From positions 310,001 through 374,000 of the forward strand of contig NZ_CP086068.1 in NCBI RefSeq assembly GCF_020783335.1: 64,000 nucleotides of DNA, in the 5' to 3' direction. Shown one piece after another: positions 1-6,714 of the stretch; the stretch's first letter is position 1, and every line of letters starts with the position of its first letter. Made by a program: the position numbers and the translations under genes. The stretch comes from Mucilaginibacter daejeonensis (GTDB lineage: Bacteria > Bacteroidota > Bacteroidia > Sphingobacteriales > Sphingobacteriaceae). Below the pieces are notes generated by a model, which was given only the letters and a program-made list of their open reading frames with translations, was not told where the DNA came from and did no database searches.

Positions 1-711
1 CGGCACTTCACCCGGAGGGATCACCGCGATCTGCGGAACGATGTACTGCGATTCCTTAACGGCCAGTATGGTCTTTAGCTCAGTTTGCAGCTGGTTTAAC
101 TGGCGCTCATTGTCAACCATCTCATTTTGCAGGCCAAATAACAAGGCCTTTAAACGTACCAGGTCCTTTAAGGAGGTGTTACCTGACTGGTAAGCCTTGT
201 CTGACGCGCTGACCAAATTTTTGGCCGAAGCGATCTCTACCGCGTATACTTGGCGCTGGGCGATCAGGTTGGCCACCTGGGCCATATCCAGTTGCAGGTT
301 GTAACGCAGGTTACGCAGCAGGTCATCAAAGGCGGCCTGTTGTATGCGGGTGCCGTCCTCGGCGATCTTCACCTGTTTACCACGTTTGCCGGCGGTTTGG
401 ATCAGCTGGCTCAACTGAACAAAGATCTGCCCGGTGTTGCTGTTATGTTGAAAGTATTTGCCGCTTACGTCGGTGATGTTCTGATCGGTGGCCAGCACGG
501 GGTTGTCCCACAGTTTGGCTTGTTTTACTAATGCCTGTGCAGCATCAACATTGTATTTTTGGGCAAGCAGGCTGAAGTTGTTCTGAATGAACATTTTTTC
601 CGCATCCTTAAAGGTGATGCGAAGGCTGTCGGTTTGCCCGAAAGCGCTTGCCGAACTTGCAAGTATGATGAATAACAATAGGGCTCTCACCCCCTTAACT
701 AACGCTCTCAT
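1..711 (-). CDS. TolC-family outer membrane efflux protein (N-terminal part, runs off the window)
   Basis: The reading frame opens at an ATG at 711 and stays open for 237 codons to the window edge. It starts with a signal peptide (MRALVKG, then a hydrophobic stretch ending ASSASAFGQ). Long amphipathic helices rich in Gln, Asn, Ala and Leu follow, as in the periplasmic coiled-coil barrel of TolC/CzcC proteins. Segments such as GKYFQHNSNTGQIFVQLSQL and QTAGKRGKQ match the family, where Q-L-x-Q-x-[IL]-x-x-x-G-K-R is typical of heavy-metal and RND efflux outer-membrane factors. It should form the outer-membrane exit duct of a tripartite pump. The adaptor and RND pump would lie beyond the left edge, which cannot be checked here. 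The substrate is unknown. Confidence 0.85.
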   Translation of the reverse strand, partial: MRALVKGVRALLLFIILASSASAFGQTDSLRITFKDAEKMFIQNNFSLLAQKYNVDAAQALVKQAKLWDNPVLATDQNITDVSGKYFQHNSNTGQIFVQLSQLIQTAGKRGKQVKIAEDGTRIQQAAFDDLLRNLRYNLQLDMAQVANLIAQRQVYAVEIASAKNLVSASDKAYQSGNTSLKDLVRLKALLFGLQNEMVDNERQLNQLQTELKTILAVKESQYIVPQIAVIPPGEVP

Positions 712-905
712 GTGTGTCTTGAAATATTGATAATTCAAAACTATCACAGCCGAATTGGATCAGCATTAAACCTGCATTAGAATGACATTAAAAAAAATGC
801 ACAGGCCAAAAAGCAAGAAAATAAGAAGAAGTAATGGTTTTAAGTATTTGATATTCAGTTATTTGTGGTTATTGAAACATCGGGATAAAAACCCCGTAAA
901 ACAGC

Positions 906-932
906 AAAGCCCCCTGATGGGCAGGGGACTTT
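906..932 (-). terminator. Hairpin, probable terminator of the tRNA-like gene
   Basis: AAAG (906-909) pairs with CTTT (929-932), and CCCCTG (911-916) with CAGGGG (922-927), around a five-base loop. Read on the minus strand it follows the tRNA-like gene, and a TTTT lies a few bases further on. The T-run is short on both strands, so it could be a terminator or another RNA hairpin. Confidence 0.4.
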
Positions 933-967
933 TACTAACCAATTATAAACCTAAATTATGAGAAGAG

Positions 968-1076
968 CTGTTGGGGAAGGATTCGAACCTTCAAAGAGTG
1001 GTTAGCCCGAGGGTTTCCCATTATCTCCGCCACCGGGACAAGGAGGTGTGTCTGCCAAAAATTTCACCACCCAACA
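968..1076 (-). tRNA. Unusual class-II tRNA-like gene, anticodon uncertain
   Basis: On the minus strand TGTTGGG (1076-1070) pairs perfectly with CCCAACA (975-969), giving a 7-bp acceptor stem. A perfect T-arm follows the family pattern: GAAGG, loop TTCGAAT, CCTTC (992-976). The D-arm GTG...CAC (1067-1048) contains GAAATT...GGCAGA, much like tRNA-Leu but with a longer loop. The anticodon arm is poor: CCTCC (1046-1042) and GGTGG (1034-1030) have a central mismatch, and the loop TTGTCCC has C instead of a purine at position 37. Read literally the anticodon is GTC (Asp), which does not fit a class-II tRNA. The variable region is about 37 bases, far longer than the usual Leu or Ser arm, and contains its own pairing options (GGAG/CTCT, TGG/CCA). 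No CCA is encoded. It may be a divergent tRNA or a tRNA-derived RNA. Confidence 0.5.
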
Positions 1077-1228
1077 TTTTGTTTTTTAGAACGAACGATC
1101 GGCATTTTTCCGACCGCTTGATACAAAGTTAAGTCGATCATCATTTTCTTGCAAATATTTCAATAAAATATTTGCATTTTTATTCAAATTTTAATTATCC
1201 TTGTGTATAAATATATTAATAAGAATTT

Positions 1229-1705
1229 ATGCCGCACAGAAAAGCTCAAAATTTAGAAATTGATAATTTGGATATACAGATCCTGTCTATCCTGATGAAA
1301 AACGCAACAACTCCCTACACCGAGATCGCTAAAGACCTTATCGTATCAGGCGGTACCATACACGTACGTATGAAAAAGTTAGAGGAAATGGGAGTGATCA
1401 AAGGCGCCAGCTTAGAGGTGAACCCGCAAAAGCTTGGTTTTGACGTGACCGCATTTTTAGGCATCTACCTTGAAAAAGGCTCACAATACCACGAGGCCGT
1501 TAAAAAGCTGAAAGAGATCAACGAGATCGTTGAGCTGCATTACACCACCGGCGAGTGGAGTATATTTGCCAAGATCGTATGTCATGATACCAACCACCTG
1601 CGCGAGGTGTTGAACGAGAACATCCAGAGCGTACCCGGCATACAACGCACCGAGACCTTTATATCATTAGAGGAATCGATCAAAAGGCAGATCACTTTAG
1701 AGTAA
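1229..1705 (+). CDS. Lrp/AsnC-family transcriptional regulator
   Basis: This 158-residue protein has the usual Lrp/AsnC length and layout. An N-terminal helix-turn-helix begins around residues 11-60 (LDIQILSILMKNATTPYTEI, then VSGGTIHVRMKKLEEMGVI). A C-terminal ligand-binding AsnC/RAM domain follows from about residue 70 (GFDVTAFLGIYLEKG, then HYTTGEWSIFAKI). Family members sense amino acids and form octamers that wrap DNA; the ligand here cannot be read from sequence. The gene stands alone, downstream of the divergently read tRNA-like gene. The spacer before it is AT-rich. A strong bidirectional terminator separates it from the convergent small gene that follows. Confidence 0.9.
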   Translation: MPHRKAQNLEIDNLDIQILSILMKNATTPYTEIAKDLIVSGGTIHVRMKKLEEMGVIKGASLEVNPQKLGFDVTAFLGIYLEKGSQYHEAVKKLKEINEIVELHYTTGEWSIFAKIVCHDTNHLREVLNENIQSVPGIQRTETFISLEESIKRQITLE

Positions 1706-1746
1706 CAGCTGGTAGCGGCATAGCTATCAAGCATATATTGATATAA

Positions 1747-1780
1747 AAAAAGCACCGGGCGTTAAGCGTCCGGTGCTTTT
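1747..1780. terminator. Bidirectional rho-independent terminator
   Basis: AAAAGCACCGG and CCGGTGCTTTT form a long stem around GCGTTAAGCGT. There are T-runs on both sides: four T on the plus strand and seven on the minus strand. It closes the Lrp gene on the plus strand and the rhodanese/small-membrane-protein pair on the minus strand. Confidence 0.9.
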
Positions 1781-1800
1781 GTGCTATCATGCGGAACAGT

Positions 1801-1995
1801 CTATTTTTTGACCGGCCGCTGCGTGTTTTTTACTTCTTTCAGCAATTGTACCTTGAGGTATATAAAGATACCGGCTATGATCACCGCCCCGGTCAAAAAG
1901 TCGTAACGGTGGTTGGTAAAGCCCCAGTATACCGTATACAGGCATATGAATATGCCAATGTTATACAATACACTTAGTAACATTTTTTTGCCCAT
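1801..1995 (-). CDS. Small two-helix membrane protein
   Basis: A 64-residue protein with two hydrophobic helices, about residues 5-25 (LLSVLYNIGIFICLYTVYWG) and 33-50 (FLTGAVIIAGIFIYLKV), and a basic tail ending RPVKK. It begins four bases after the rhodanese gene ends, so the two are almost certainly co-transcribed. Similar short proteins are common in Sphingobacteriaceae, but no function is recognised. Confidence 0.7.
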   Translation of the reverse strand: MGKKMLLSVLYNIGIFICLYTVYWGFTNHRYDFLTGAVIIAGIFIYLKVQLLKEVKNTQRPVKK

Positions 1996-1999
1996 ACGA

Positions 2000-2314
2000 T
2001 CAGTACACGCTAATGGTAGGGTCTACCTGATCGGCCCAGGCCAGTATGCCGCCCTGCAGGTTGTACAGGTTGGTAAAGCCCTGCTGTTCTAACTGCATGA
2101 TCGCCATGGCGCTGCGTTTGCCGCTGCGGCACATCACTACCACGGGTTTATCTTTACTGATCTTATCGGTCTCGATCAAAATGCCACCCAAGGGTATGTT
2201 CTCACCGTCAAGGTTCGACATCTGGTACTCAAAGTCCTCGCGTACATCTATCAGCTGAAAGTCCTCGCCTTTTTCTTTCATGCTTTTCAGCTCTTCTACA
2301 GTGATCTCTTTCAT
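2000..2314 (-). CDS. Single-domain rhodanese-like protein
   Basis: A 104-residue single rhodanese domain. The family's LIDVREDFEY element is near residues 22-31. The active-site loop MCRSGKRSA carries the catalytic Cys (about residue 61) in the usual CR[ST]GxRS setting. The end GFTNLYNLQGGILAW is also typical. Such proteins move sulfane sulfur from a donor to a thiol or cyanide acceptor. There is no signal peptide, so it is cytoplasmic. It is the first gene of a two-gene operon with the small membrane protein. The physiological donor is not indicated. Confidence 0.92.
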   Translation of the reverse strand: MKEITVEELKSMKEKGEDFQLIDVREDFEYQMSNLDGENIPLGGILIETDKISKDKPVVVMCRSGKRSAMAIMQLEQQGFTNLYNLQGGILAWADQVDPTISVY

Positions 2315-2451
2315 GGAGTTATGCTTTTATATTAGGCCAAAGGTAGGTTTTTTAACACATAAATTAATTCGGTACAAATATTGTAACATTAAGTACACTA
2401 AGGCGTTCTAAGTTACAACAGGTACCATCAACATAGTATCTTCACTGATAG

Positions 2452-3570
2452 ATGAATAAGATCACCCGCTTTTTTTGGTTCTGCTCGGGAGCGCATATCG
2501 AAACGCTCAAAAAATATCCTATCGAGCATAACCGGTATTTCGGTATCGGGGCCACTATATTCTTTACCGCATTGTTCGCAGCCTTATCGGGGGGCTACGC
2601 CATGTACTTCGTGTTCAGTGGCAGTGCGGCCGCGCCGTTCTTCGCGGTGCTGTTCGGCATCATGTGGGGGTTGGCCATCTTTAATATGGACCGCTACATC
2701 GTATCCAGCATCAACAAACAAGGTACCACCAACCAGCAGATCCTGCAGGCCACGCCACGTATACTGCTGGCGATCATGATCGGTATGGTGATATCGCGCC
2801 CGCTGGAACTCAAGATATTTGATAAGGAGATACGCGGAAAACTTAAAGAGGCTTACCTGAAAGGCCAGAACCGCAAGATCGATACCCTGGAAAAGACCTA
2901 CGCACAAAAATACGCCATGGAGATGGCCAAATTTCAAGACCTGAAAAAGGAAAAGGACTCGTTAGAGCGCGACATCAACCGCTCACGGGTACAACTTAAC
3001 CAGGAAGTATTTGGCGATAAGAACGATCAAACATCGGGCATAACCGGTTACGGCACCTATGCCAAGCAAAAAGAAGCGGTGTTGCTGGAGAAGCAGAACC
3101 GCCTGCGTACCGTGACCGAAGATCAGGGCCGCATGGAGCAGTATCTGAGCCAGCGTAAAGATTTTGAAGGGTTGAACAGCACGCGCTTGTTCACCAACGC
3201 CCAACTGGATAGCCTGGCCAACATTGCCGGTTTTGCCGATCGTAACTGGGCACTGGGGCAACTCTCCTTCAGGTCTGACGGTACAAAAGACCTTGACACT
3301 TACCTGGCGCAATCGTTCATCGGGTACCTGTTCATCCTTTTTGAGTGCTTACCGGTGTTTGTGAAACTCATGAGCGCCCGTGGCCCGTACGATGTGGCCA
3401 TAGCCAAACTGGCCGAGGCTAACATACACTTTGCCGAACGCGATAAGGACCGTGAAGTGGTGGTGACCGACAACACCTTTGACCACATGGTGGATGCCGA
3501 TATACAAAAGCGAAAGAAGATCATTACCACCCAGGCCGATCATGATTATGAGCGGCACAGTTATGATTAG
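2452..3570 (+). CDS. DUF4407-family membrane protein
   Basis: A 372-residue protein. The start NKITRFFWFCSGAHIETLKK is the characteristic opening of DUF4407 proteins. Two transmembrane helices follow at about residues 32-55 and 62-80, then FNMDRYIVSS, a third helix at about 100-115, a long charged coiled coil (about 125-240, many Lys/Glu/Arg), and a last helix near 290-310 (FIGYLFILFECLPVFVKLMS). The coiled coil probably lies on one side of the membrane between helix pairs. The family is widespread in Bacteroidota and actinobacteria, with no assigned role. It stands alone behind an AT-rich gap after the divergent rhodanese gene. Confidence 0.85.
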   Translation: MNKITRFFWFCSGAHIETLKKYPIEHNRYFGIGATIFFTALFAALSGGYAMYFVFSGSAAAPFFAVLFGIMWGLAIFNMDRYIVSSINKQGTTNQQILQATPRILLAIMIGMVISRPLELKIFDKEIRGKLKEAYLKGQNRKIDTLEKTYAQKYAMEMAKFQDLKKEKDSLERDINRSRVQLNQEVFGDKNDQTSGITGYGTYAKQKEAVLLEKQNRLRTVTEDQGRMEQYLSQRKDFEGLNSTRLFTNAQLDSLANIAGFADRNWALGQLSFRSDGTKDLDTYLAQSFIGYLFILFECLPVFVKLMSARGPYDVAIAKLAEANIHFAERDKDREVVVTDNTFDHMVDADIQKRKKIITTQADHDYERHSYD

Positions 3571-3631
3571 AGATAACTCCCAACCTCGTATATTTGCATA
3601 AAGGCCTGCCATTTTAAGGCCTGTATAAATT

Positions 3632-4198
3632 ATGCATGAGATAGAGCCATACTACAAGTGGAGGGATGATTACGTTGCGGCAGAAGATGAGTATTCGCCA
3701 TTTTATGCTACCGTATATAACGAGTTCGAATTTGATAAGCAGGTGTACAATTACCTGCTTCACCCGCAGTGGGACTCGTTCGGTTCCAACACCTTATATT
3801 TAAAAGTACTATATGCCGACTACGAGCGCGGCTACACCATCATTGAATTTATTGGTGAGTGGAACGATGCTATCAACAATGACATCATGATGCTCAAGCG
3901 TGAGATCATGGAACTGATGATCGATAATGGCATCAATAAATTCATTTTGATCGGCGAGAACATCCTGAACTTTCATTCATCCGACGATTCATATTATGAA
4001 GAATGGTTCGAGGATGTGGAGGATGGCTGGATAGCGGGTGTGAACTTCCGTGATCACGTGATCCGCGAGTTCAAGCAAAGCAACATCGACTACTACATTA
4101 ACTTTGGGGGCGACCTTGACGAACTGGCCTGGCGCACCTTAAAACCCTTACAGGTATATAAACGGGTAGAGGAGCAACTCACCAAACGTTTGAACTGA
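3632..4198 (+). CDS. Conserved hypothetical acidic protein
   Basis: A 188-residue soluble protein, rich in Asp, Glu, Tyr and Trp, without a signal peptide or membrane helix. Recognisable pieces are YYKWRDDYVAAEDEYSPFY near the start, GFIGEW-like FIGEWNDAINNDI in the middle and FGGDLDELAWRTLKPLQ near the end. No catalytic motif or known domain was recognised. Codon use matches its neighbours and a strong terminator follows, so it is a real gene. It is separated from the DUF4407 gene by 61 bases and may be read with it. Confidence 0.75.
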   Translation: MHEIEPYYKWRDDYVAAEDEYSPFYATVYNEFEFDKQVYNYLLHPQWDSFGSNTLYLKVLYADYERGYTIIEFIGEWNDAINNDIMMLKREIMELMIDNGINKFILIGENILNFHSSDDSYYEEWFEDVEDGWIAGVNFRDHVIREFKQSNIDYYINFGGDLDELAWRTLKPLQVYKRVEEQLTKRLN

Positions 4199-4202
4199 TA
4201 TG

Positions 4203-4236
4203 AAGGGCCCCGGATCACACCGGGGCCTTTTGTTTG
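4203..4236 (+). terminator. Rho-independent terminator
   Basis: A GC-rich stem, GGCCCCGG against CCGGGGCC, with loop ATCACA is followed by TTTTGTTT. It closes the preceding hypothetical gene. Confidence 0.85.
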
Positions 4237-4289
4237 CCGGGCAAACCTTTACCGGCCTGCCGCTATTATGATAGCATTAGCTATTAACG

Positions 4290-4769
4290 ATGCGCAAGCC
4301 CAGTTACCTCGATTTTGATCACACCACCTATGCCTGGCGGCCCGATGTGGACTACCGCCAATACCCCGAGCTTTACCGCGTGGGCAAGGGCGAGCAAGGT
4401 GTACTGATCTGCGAGCCTTACAAAAGCGAGATCGGCCAGTACTGGCGCTTCAAAACTCCCAAGATAGCCACCGAAAGCAGCAACAAGATCATGGCCCTGT
4501 TCCGCGGGTACCTGCAACAGAACGACCTGGTAGGTGCCGACATGGCCCGCAAATACCTGCAAATGGGCTACACCCGCGCCCGCCGTTATGCCAACTACAA
4601 AGGCGGCAAAAAGTACGACGAGACCGATAATTACCAGGAACTGGAACGCGGCACAGGCGACGAGGAAAAGGGCCGCTCAGCAGCGGTGTTCTACGAAAAA
4701 TGGAAAGAGGCCGAAGCCGACCCGTATTACGCTCAACTTAAAAAAGCCTGGAAACATGAAAGGGGTTAA
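4290..4769 (+). CDS. DUF4385-family protein
   Basis: A 159-residue soluble protein. It opens with [20 protein letters not shown] and continues [29 protein letters not shown], then [20 protein letters not shown] and GGKKY, which is the conserved core of DUF4385. The family has no experimental role. The gene overlaps the following DUF2256 gene by 14 bases, so the two are translationally coupled. Confidence 0.85.
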   Translation: MRKPSYLDFDHTTYAWRPDVDYRQYPELYRVGKGEQGVLICEPYKSEIGQYWRFKTPKIATESSNKIMALFRGYLQQNDLVGADMARKYLQMGYTRARRYANYKGGKKYDETDNYQELERGTGDEEKGRSAAVFYEKWKEAEADPYYAQLKKAWKHERG

Positions 4770-4911
4770 AAAGCAGCACTTGCCCACCAAGGTATGCGCT
4801 ACCTGCGGCCGCCCCTTTAGCTGGCGCAAAAAATGGGAAAAAGTATGGGACGAGGTCAAATACTGCTCCGACCGCTGCCGTACTCAGAGGGGGAAGAGTG
4901 GCAGTGTTTGA
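4756..4911 (+). CDS. DUF2256 small zinc-ribbon-like protein
   Basis: A 51-residue protein from the ATG at 4756, inside the last codons of DUF4385. It carries [20 protein letters not shown] followed by VKYCSDRCR, a CxxC...CxxxC pair expected to bind one zinc ion. This is the full DUF2256 signature and the usual family length. A longer upstream extension in the same frame is possible but would only be an out-of-frame reading of DUF4385. The function is unknown; in other genomes DUF2256 genes are often near photolyase or cryptochrome genes, none of which is seen here. Confidence 0.85.
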   Translation: MKGVKKQHLPTKVCATCGRPFSWRKKWEKVWDEVKYCSDRCRTQRGKSGSV

Positions 4912-5096
4912 GTGGCAGTGCAGTAGGATATTAGGAGTAGTAGTAGTGGTCAGTAGCAGTGGCAGGTTTTACAAGGTGTGGACATGACATGGGACCCTTG
5001 GACCTTTAGCGCTAATTGGCAAGTGATCACTTACCTGATGAGATGCCGGGATGCCTTGGCATGACAGGTGGGGAGGTGCTTGATCGCTCTTATTCT

Positions 5097-5131
5097 AAAA
5101 GCCCTTCCTCCGGGGGAGGGTTTGGGTGGGG
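5097..5131. repeat. GC-rich REP-like intergenic repeat
   Basis: AAAAGCCCTTCCTCCGGGGG is followed by AGGGTTTGGGTGGGG. The reverse complement of 19045-19080 gives the same pattern (AAAGCCCTCCC, then CGGGGAGGGTTTAGGTGGGG). The stem CCCTCC/GGAGGG is shared. It is non-coding and dispersed. Confidence 0.6.
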
Positions 5132-5138
5132 CCGGATC

Positions 5139-5290
5139 TGTTTCACCGCTGTAACAACATTCCCCAACTTTCCCCACTTTTCGGCGTTGTGAAATTCGTA
5201 AAAACCCAACTTTTTCCAGAATTTTCAATAAAAACGCAGAATGTAACACCAAATGTAACACGGAAACATCCAAATGTAACACGCGATCAT
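5139..5290 (+). repeat. Dispersed intergenic repeat with AATGTAACAC motifs (copy 1)
   Basis: This segment aligns with 52750-52896. Shared blocks are CACCG.TGTAACAA.ATTCCCC, CTTTTC(C), GAAATTCGTAAAAA.CCAACT and GCAGAATGTAACACC. Three AATGTAACAC motifs start at 5240, 5252 and 5273, offsets of 12 and 21 bases, exactly as in the other copy. No gene is supported inside it. The rest of 4912-5364 holds low-complexity GTGGCAGT-like sequence (4900-4970), a 12-bp palindrome AAGTGATCACTT (5021-5032), the REP-like repeat and the inverted repeats listed next. Confidence 0.8.
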
Positions 5291-5336
5291 TGTAATGATC
5301 TGTCGCAATTTTACTCTTAATGGGTAACTTGCGACA
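5285..5336. repeat. Two inverted repeats downstream of ku
   Basis: GATCAT-TGTA-ATGATC (5285-5300) is a perfect 6-bp hairpin. TGTCGCAA (5301-5308) and TTGCGACA (5329-5336) form a perfect 8-bp stem with a 20-base loop. They lie at the end of the dispersed repeat and just past the end of ku. There is no T-run, so they are not clear terminators. Confidence 0.6.
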
Positions 5337-5364
5337 GGCCATTGCCAAATTGATAATGATGGGA

Positions 5365-6135
5365 TCAGGCGCCTTTTTTGCTCAAGCTGGCCATCAGCTG
5401 ATCGTACAGGTCGTCGCTTTTGGTCTTGTTCACCTTCATCTTTTTAATGGTCGGGCGCTTCCCTTTGGCCTTGGCCTTTATGATCTTCAGCAATTCGGCC
5501 GTATACTCGTCCTTGAATTTGGATACGTCGAAATCCTCTGTGTATTGTTTGATGAGCGCCAGGCCCATGTCCAGCTCCTTTTTACTCACTTTGCTGGCAT
5601 CGGGCAGGGTAAGGTCCTCAGTGGTGCGCAGCTCCTGGGCAAAACGTATGCGGCTGACCACTAAGGCCTTTTCTACCGGGTGTATCACGCACAACGTCTC
5701 GGTGCTGCGCAACACGAACCGCCCCAAACCGGCCTTTCCGGTCTTTTTGAGCGCTTCTAACAATAATGCGTAGGCCTTGCCATTACGGGCATCAGGTTCT
5801 GCAAAGTATGAGGTCTCGTAATACATGGGGTTGATCTCGTCCAATTCTACAAAGCTCTCGATCTCGATCAGTTTGCTTTTTTCGGGCGAGGCATCCTCAA
5901 AGTCGCGCTCCTCCAGCACCACGTACTCGTCGTTGTCCATCTTAAAGGCCCGCACGATCTTGTCGTAAGGTACCTCCTTGTGGGTATTCTCATTTACCCG
6001 TTGGAAGCGGATCCTGGCATGGTCTCGTCCATCCAGCATATCGAGGTCCAGGTGGCTTTCCTGCACCGCCGAATACAATTTTACGGGTATGTTCACTAAC
6101 CCGAACCCGATCGCCCCATTCCAAATAGACCTCAT
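5365..6135 (-). CDS. ku: Non-homologous end-joining protein Ku
   Basis: A 256-residue protein with the bacterial Ku core. It opens MRSIWNGAIGFGLVNIPVKL, the canonical start, then has VPYDKIVRAFKMDNDEYVVL (the [YDE]-x-Y-V-x-[LV] element) and YYLAP-like YYETSYFAEPD. GKAGLGRFVLRSTETLCVIH is the usual dimer-core segment. The C-terminus is short and Lys-rich (KAKGKRPTIKKMKVNKTK), as in many Ku proteins that use a basic tail for DNA threading. Ku homodimers bind double-strand ends and recruit LigD. No ligD is in the window, so the partner must be elsewhere. The gene stands alone. Confidence 0.95.
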   Translation of the reverse strand: MRSIWNGAIGFGLVNIPVKLYSAVQESHLDLDMLDGRDHARIRFQRVNENTHKEVPYDKIVRAFKMDNDEYVVLEERDFEDASPEKSKLIEIESFVELDEINPMYYETSYFAEPDARNGKAYALLLEALKKTGKAGLGRFVLRSTETLCVIHPVEKALVVSRIRFAQELRTTEDLTLPDASKVSKKELDMGLALIKQYTEDFDVSKFKDEYTAELLKIIKAKAKGKRPTIKKMKVNKTKSDDLYDQLMASLSKKGA

Positions 6136-6271
6136 ATACTACGTTCGCTATGTAAGGATATAACCGCTAATAGGCCGTTGGGTTTGCATACAATGAGTGC
6201 CTATATTTAAGAACTAAGCGTTAACTTAGCTGTTAGATAATAAGTTACCTCCGCTCACCGATCAAAAGTAT

Positions 6272-6682
6272 ATGCCCATGACCGCGTTATTGCTTCAACT
6301 GCATTCCATACTCAAACGCACGGTACTCACCTATACCGAGGCCCAGCAGATCGATACTGAAGATGTAAATGACAAAGCGGTGCACACCGCCGATATGCAG
6401 CTACGCATCATTGCCAACAAACATTTACCTTTTGCAGTGCACGAGCTGATGCAGCACATACAGGTGCTTGATGCCATCGAGTTCGGCGTGTCGGAGATAT
6501 CAGTGCAGTACCTGGTGCAGGTAGTGGCCAGCATGGCTAACTACCCGCAGATATGGGAGCAATGCCTAAATCACTATGGGCGCAAGCATAGTGTAAATGG
6601 CCTTACAGCACAGATCGACCAGCTATGCGAGGAAGCGCATGATCACTATATGGTGCTGTCAGGTTTCATGAACCCTGCCTGA
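6272..6682 (+). CDS. Hypothetical helical protein
   Basis: A 136-residue, mostly helical soluble protein with no signal peptide. It contains many His, Gln and Leu, for example AVHELMQHIQVLDAIEFG and HYGRKHSVNGLTAQIDQLCE. No domain was recognised. It lies alone between the divergent ku and the convergent glycosidase genes. Codon use is like its neighbours, which supports it as real. Confidence 0.6.
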   Translation: MPMTALLLQLHSILKRTVLTYTEAQQIDTEDVNDKAVHTADMQLRIIANKHLPFAVHELMQHIQVLDAIEFGVSEISVQYLVQVVASMANYPQIWEQCLNHYGRKHSVNGLTAQIDQLCEEAHDHYMVLSGFMNPA

Positions 6683-6714
6683 AGGTCAACCTAAAAAGGC
6701 CGTTGAATAGTCGT

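Noticed and set aside
2584..2937. Antisense frame in the DUF4407 gene.
   Set aside because: His-rich, no motif, and fully inside a well-supported gene on the other strand.
5021..5032. 12-bp palindrome AAGTGATCACTT as an operator.
   Set aside because: It lies far from any promoter and no related site was found in the window.
5126..5320. Short frame whose protein resembles one at 52750-52953 (CN.IP..SP...V.KFVK.QLF), suggesting a small gene family.
   Set aside because: The likeness follows the DNA repeat, frames diverge at the AATGTAACAC array, and neither has a credible start signal. The element is treated as non-coding.
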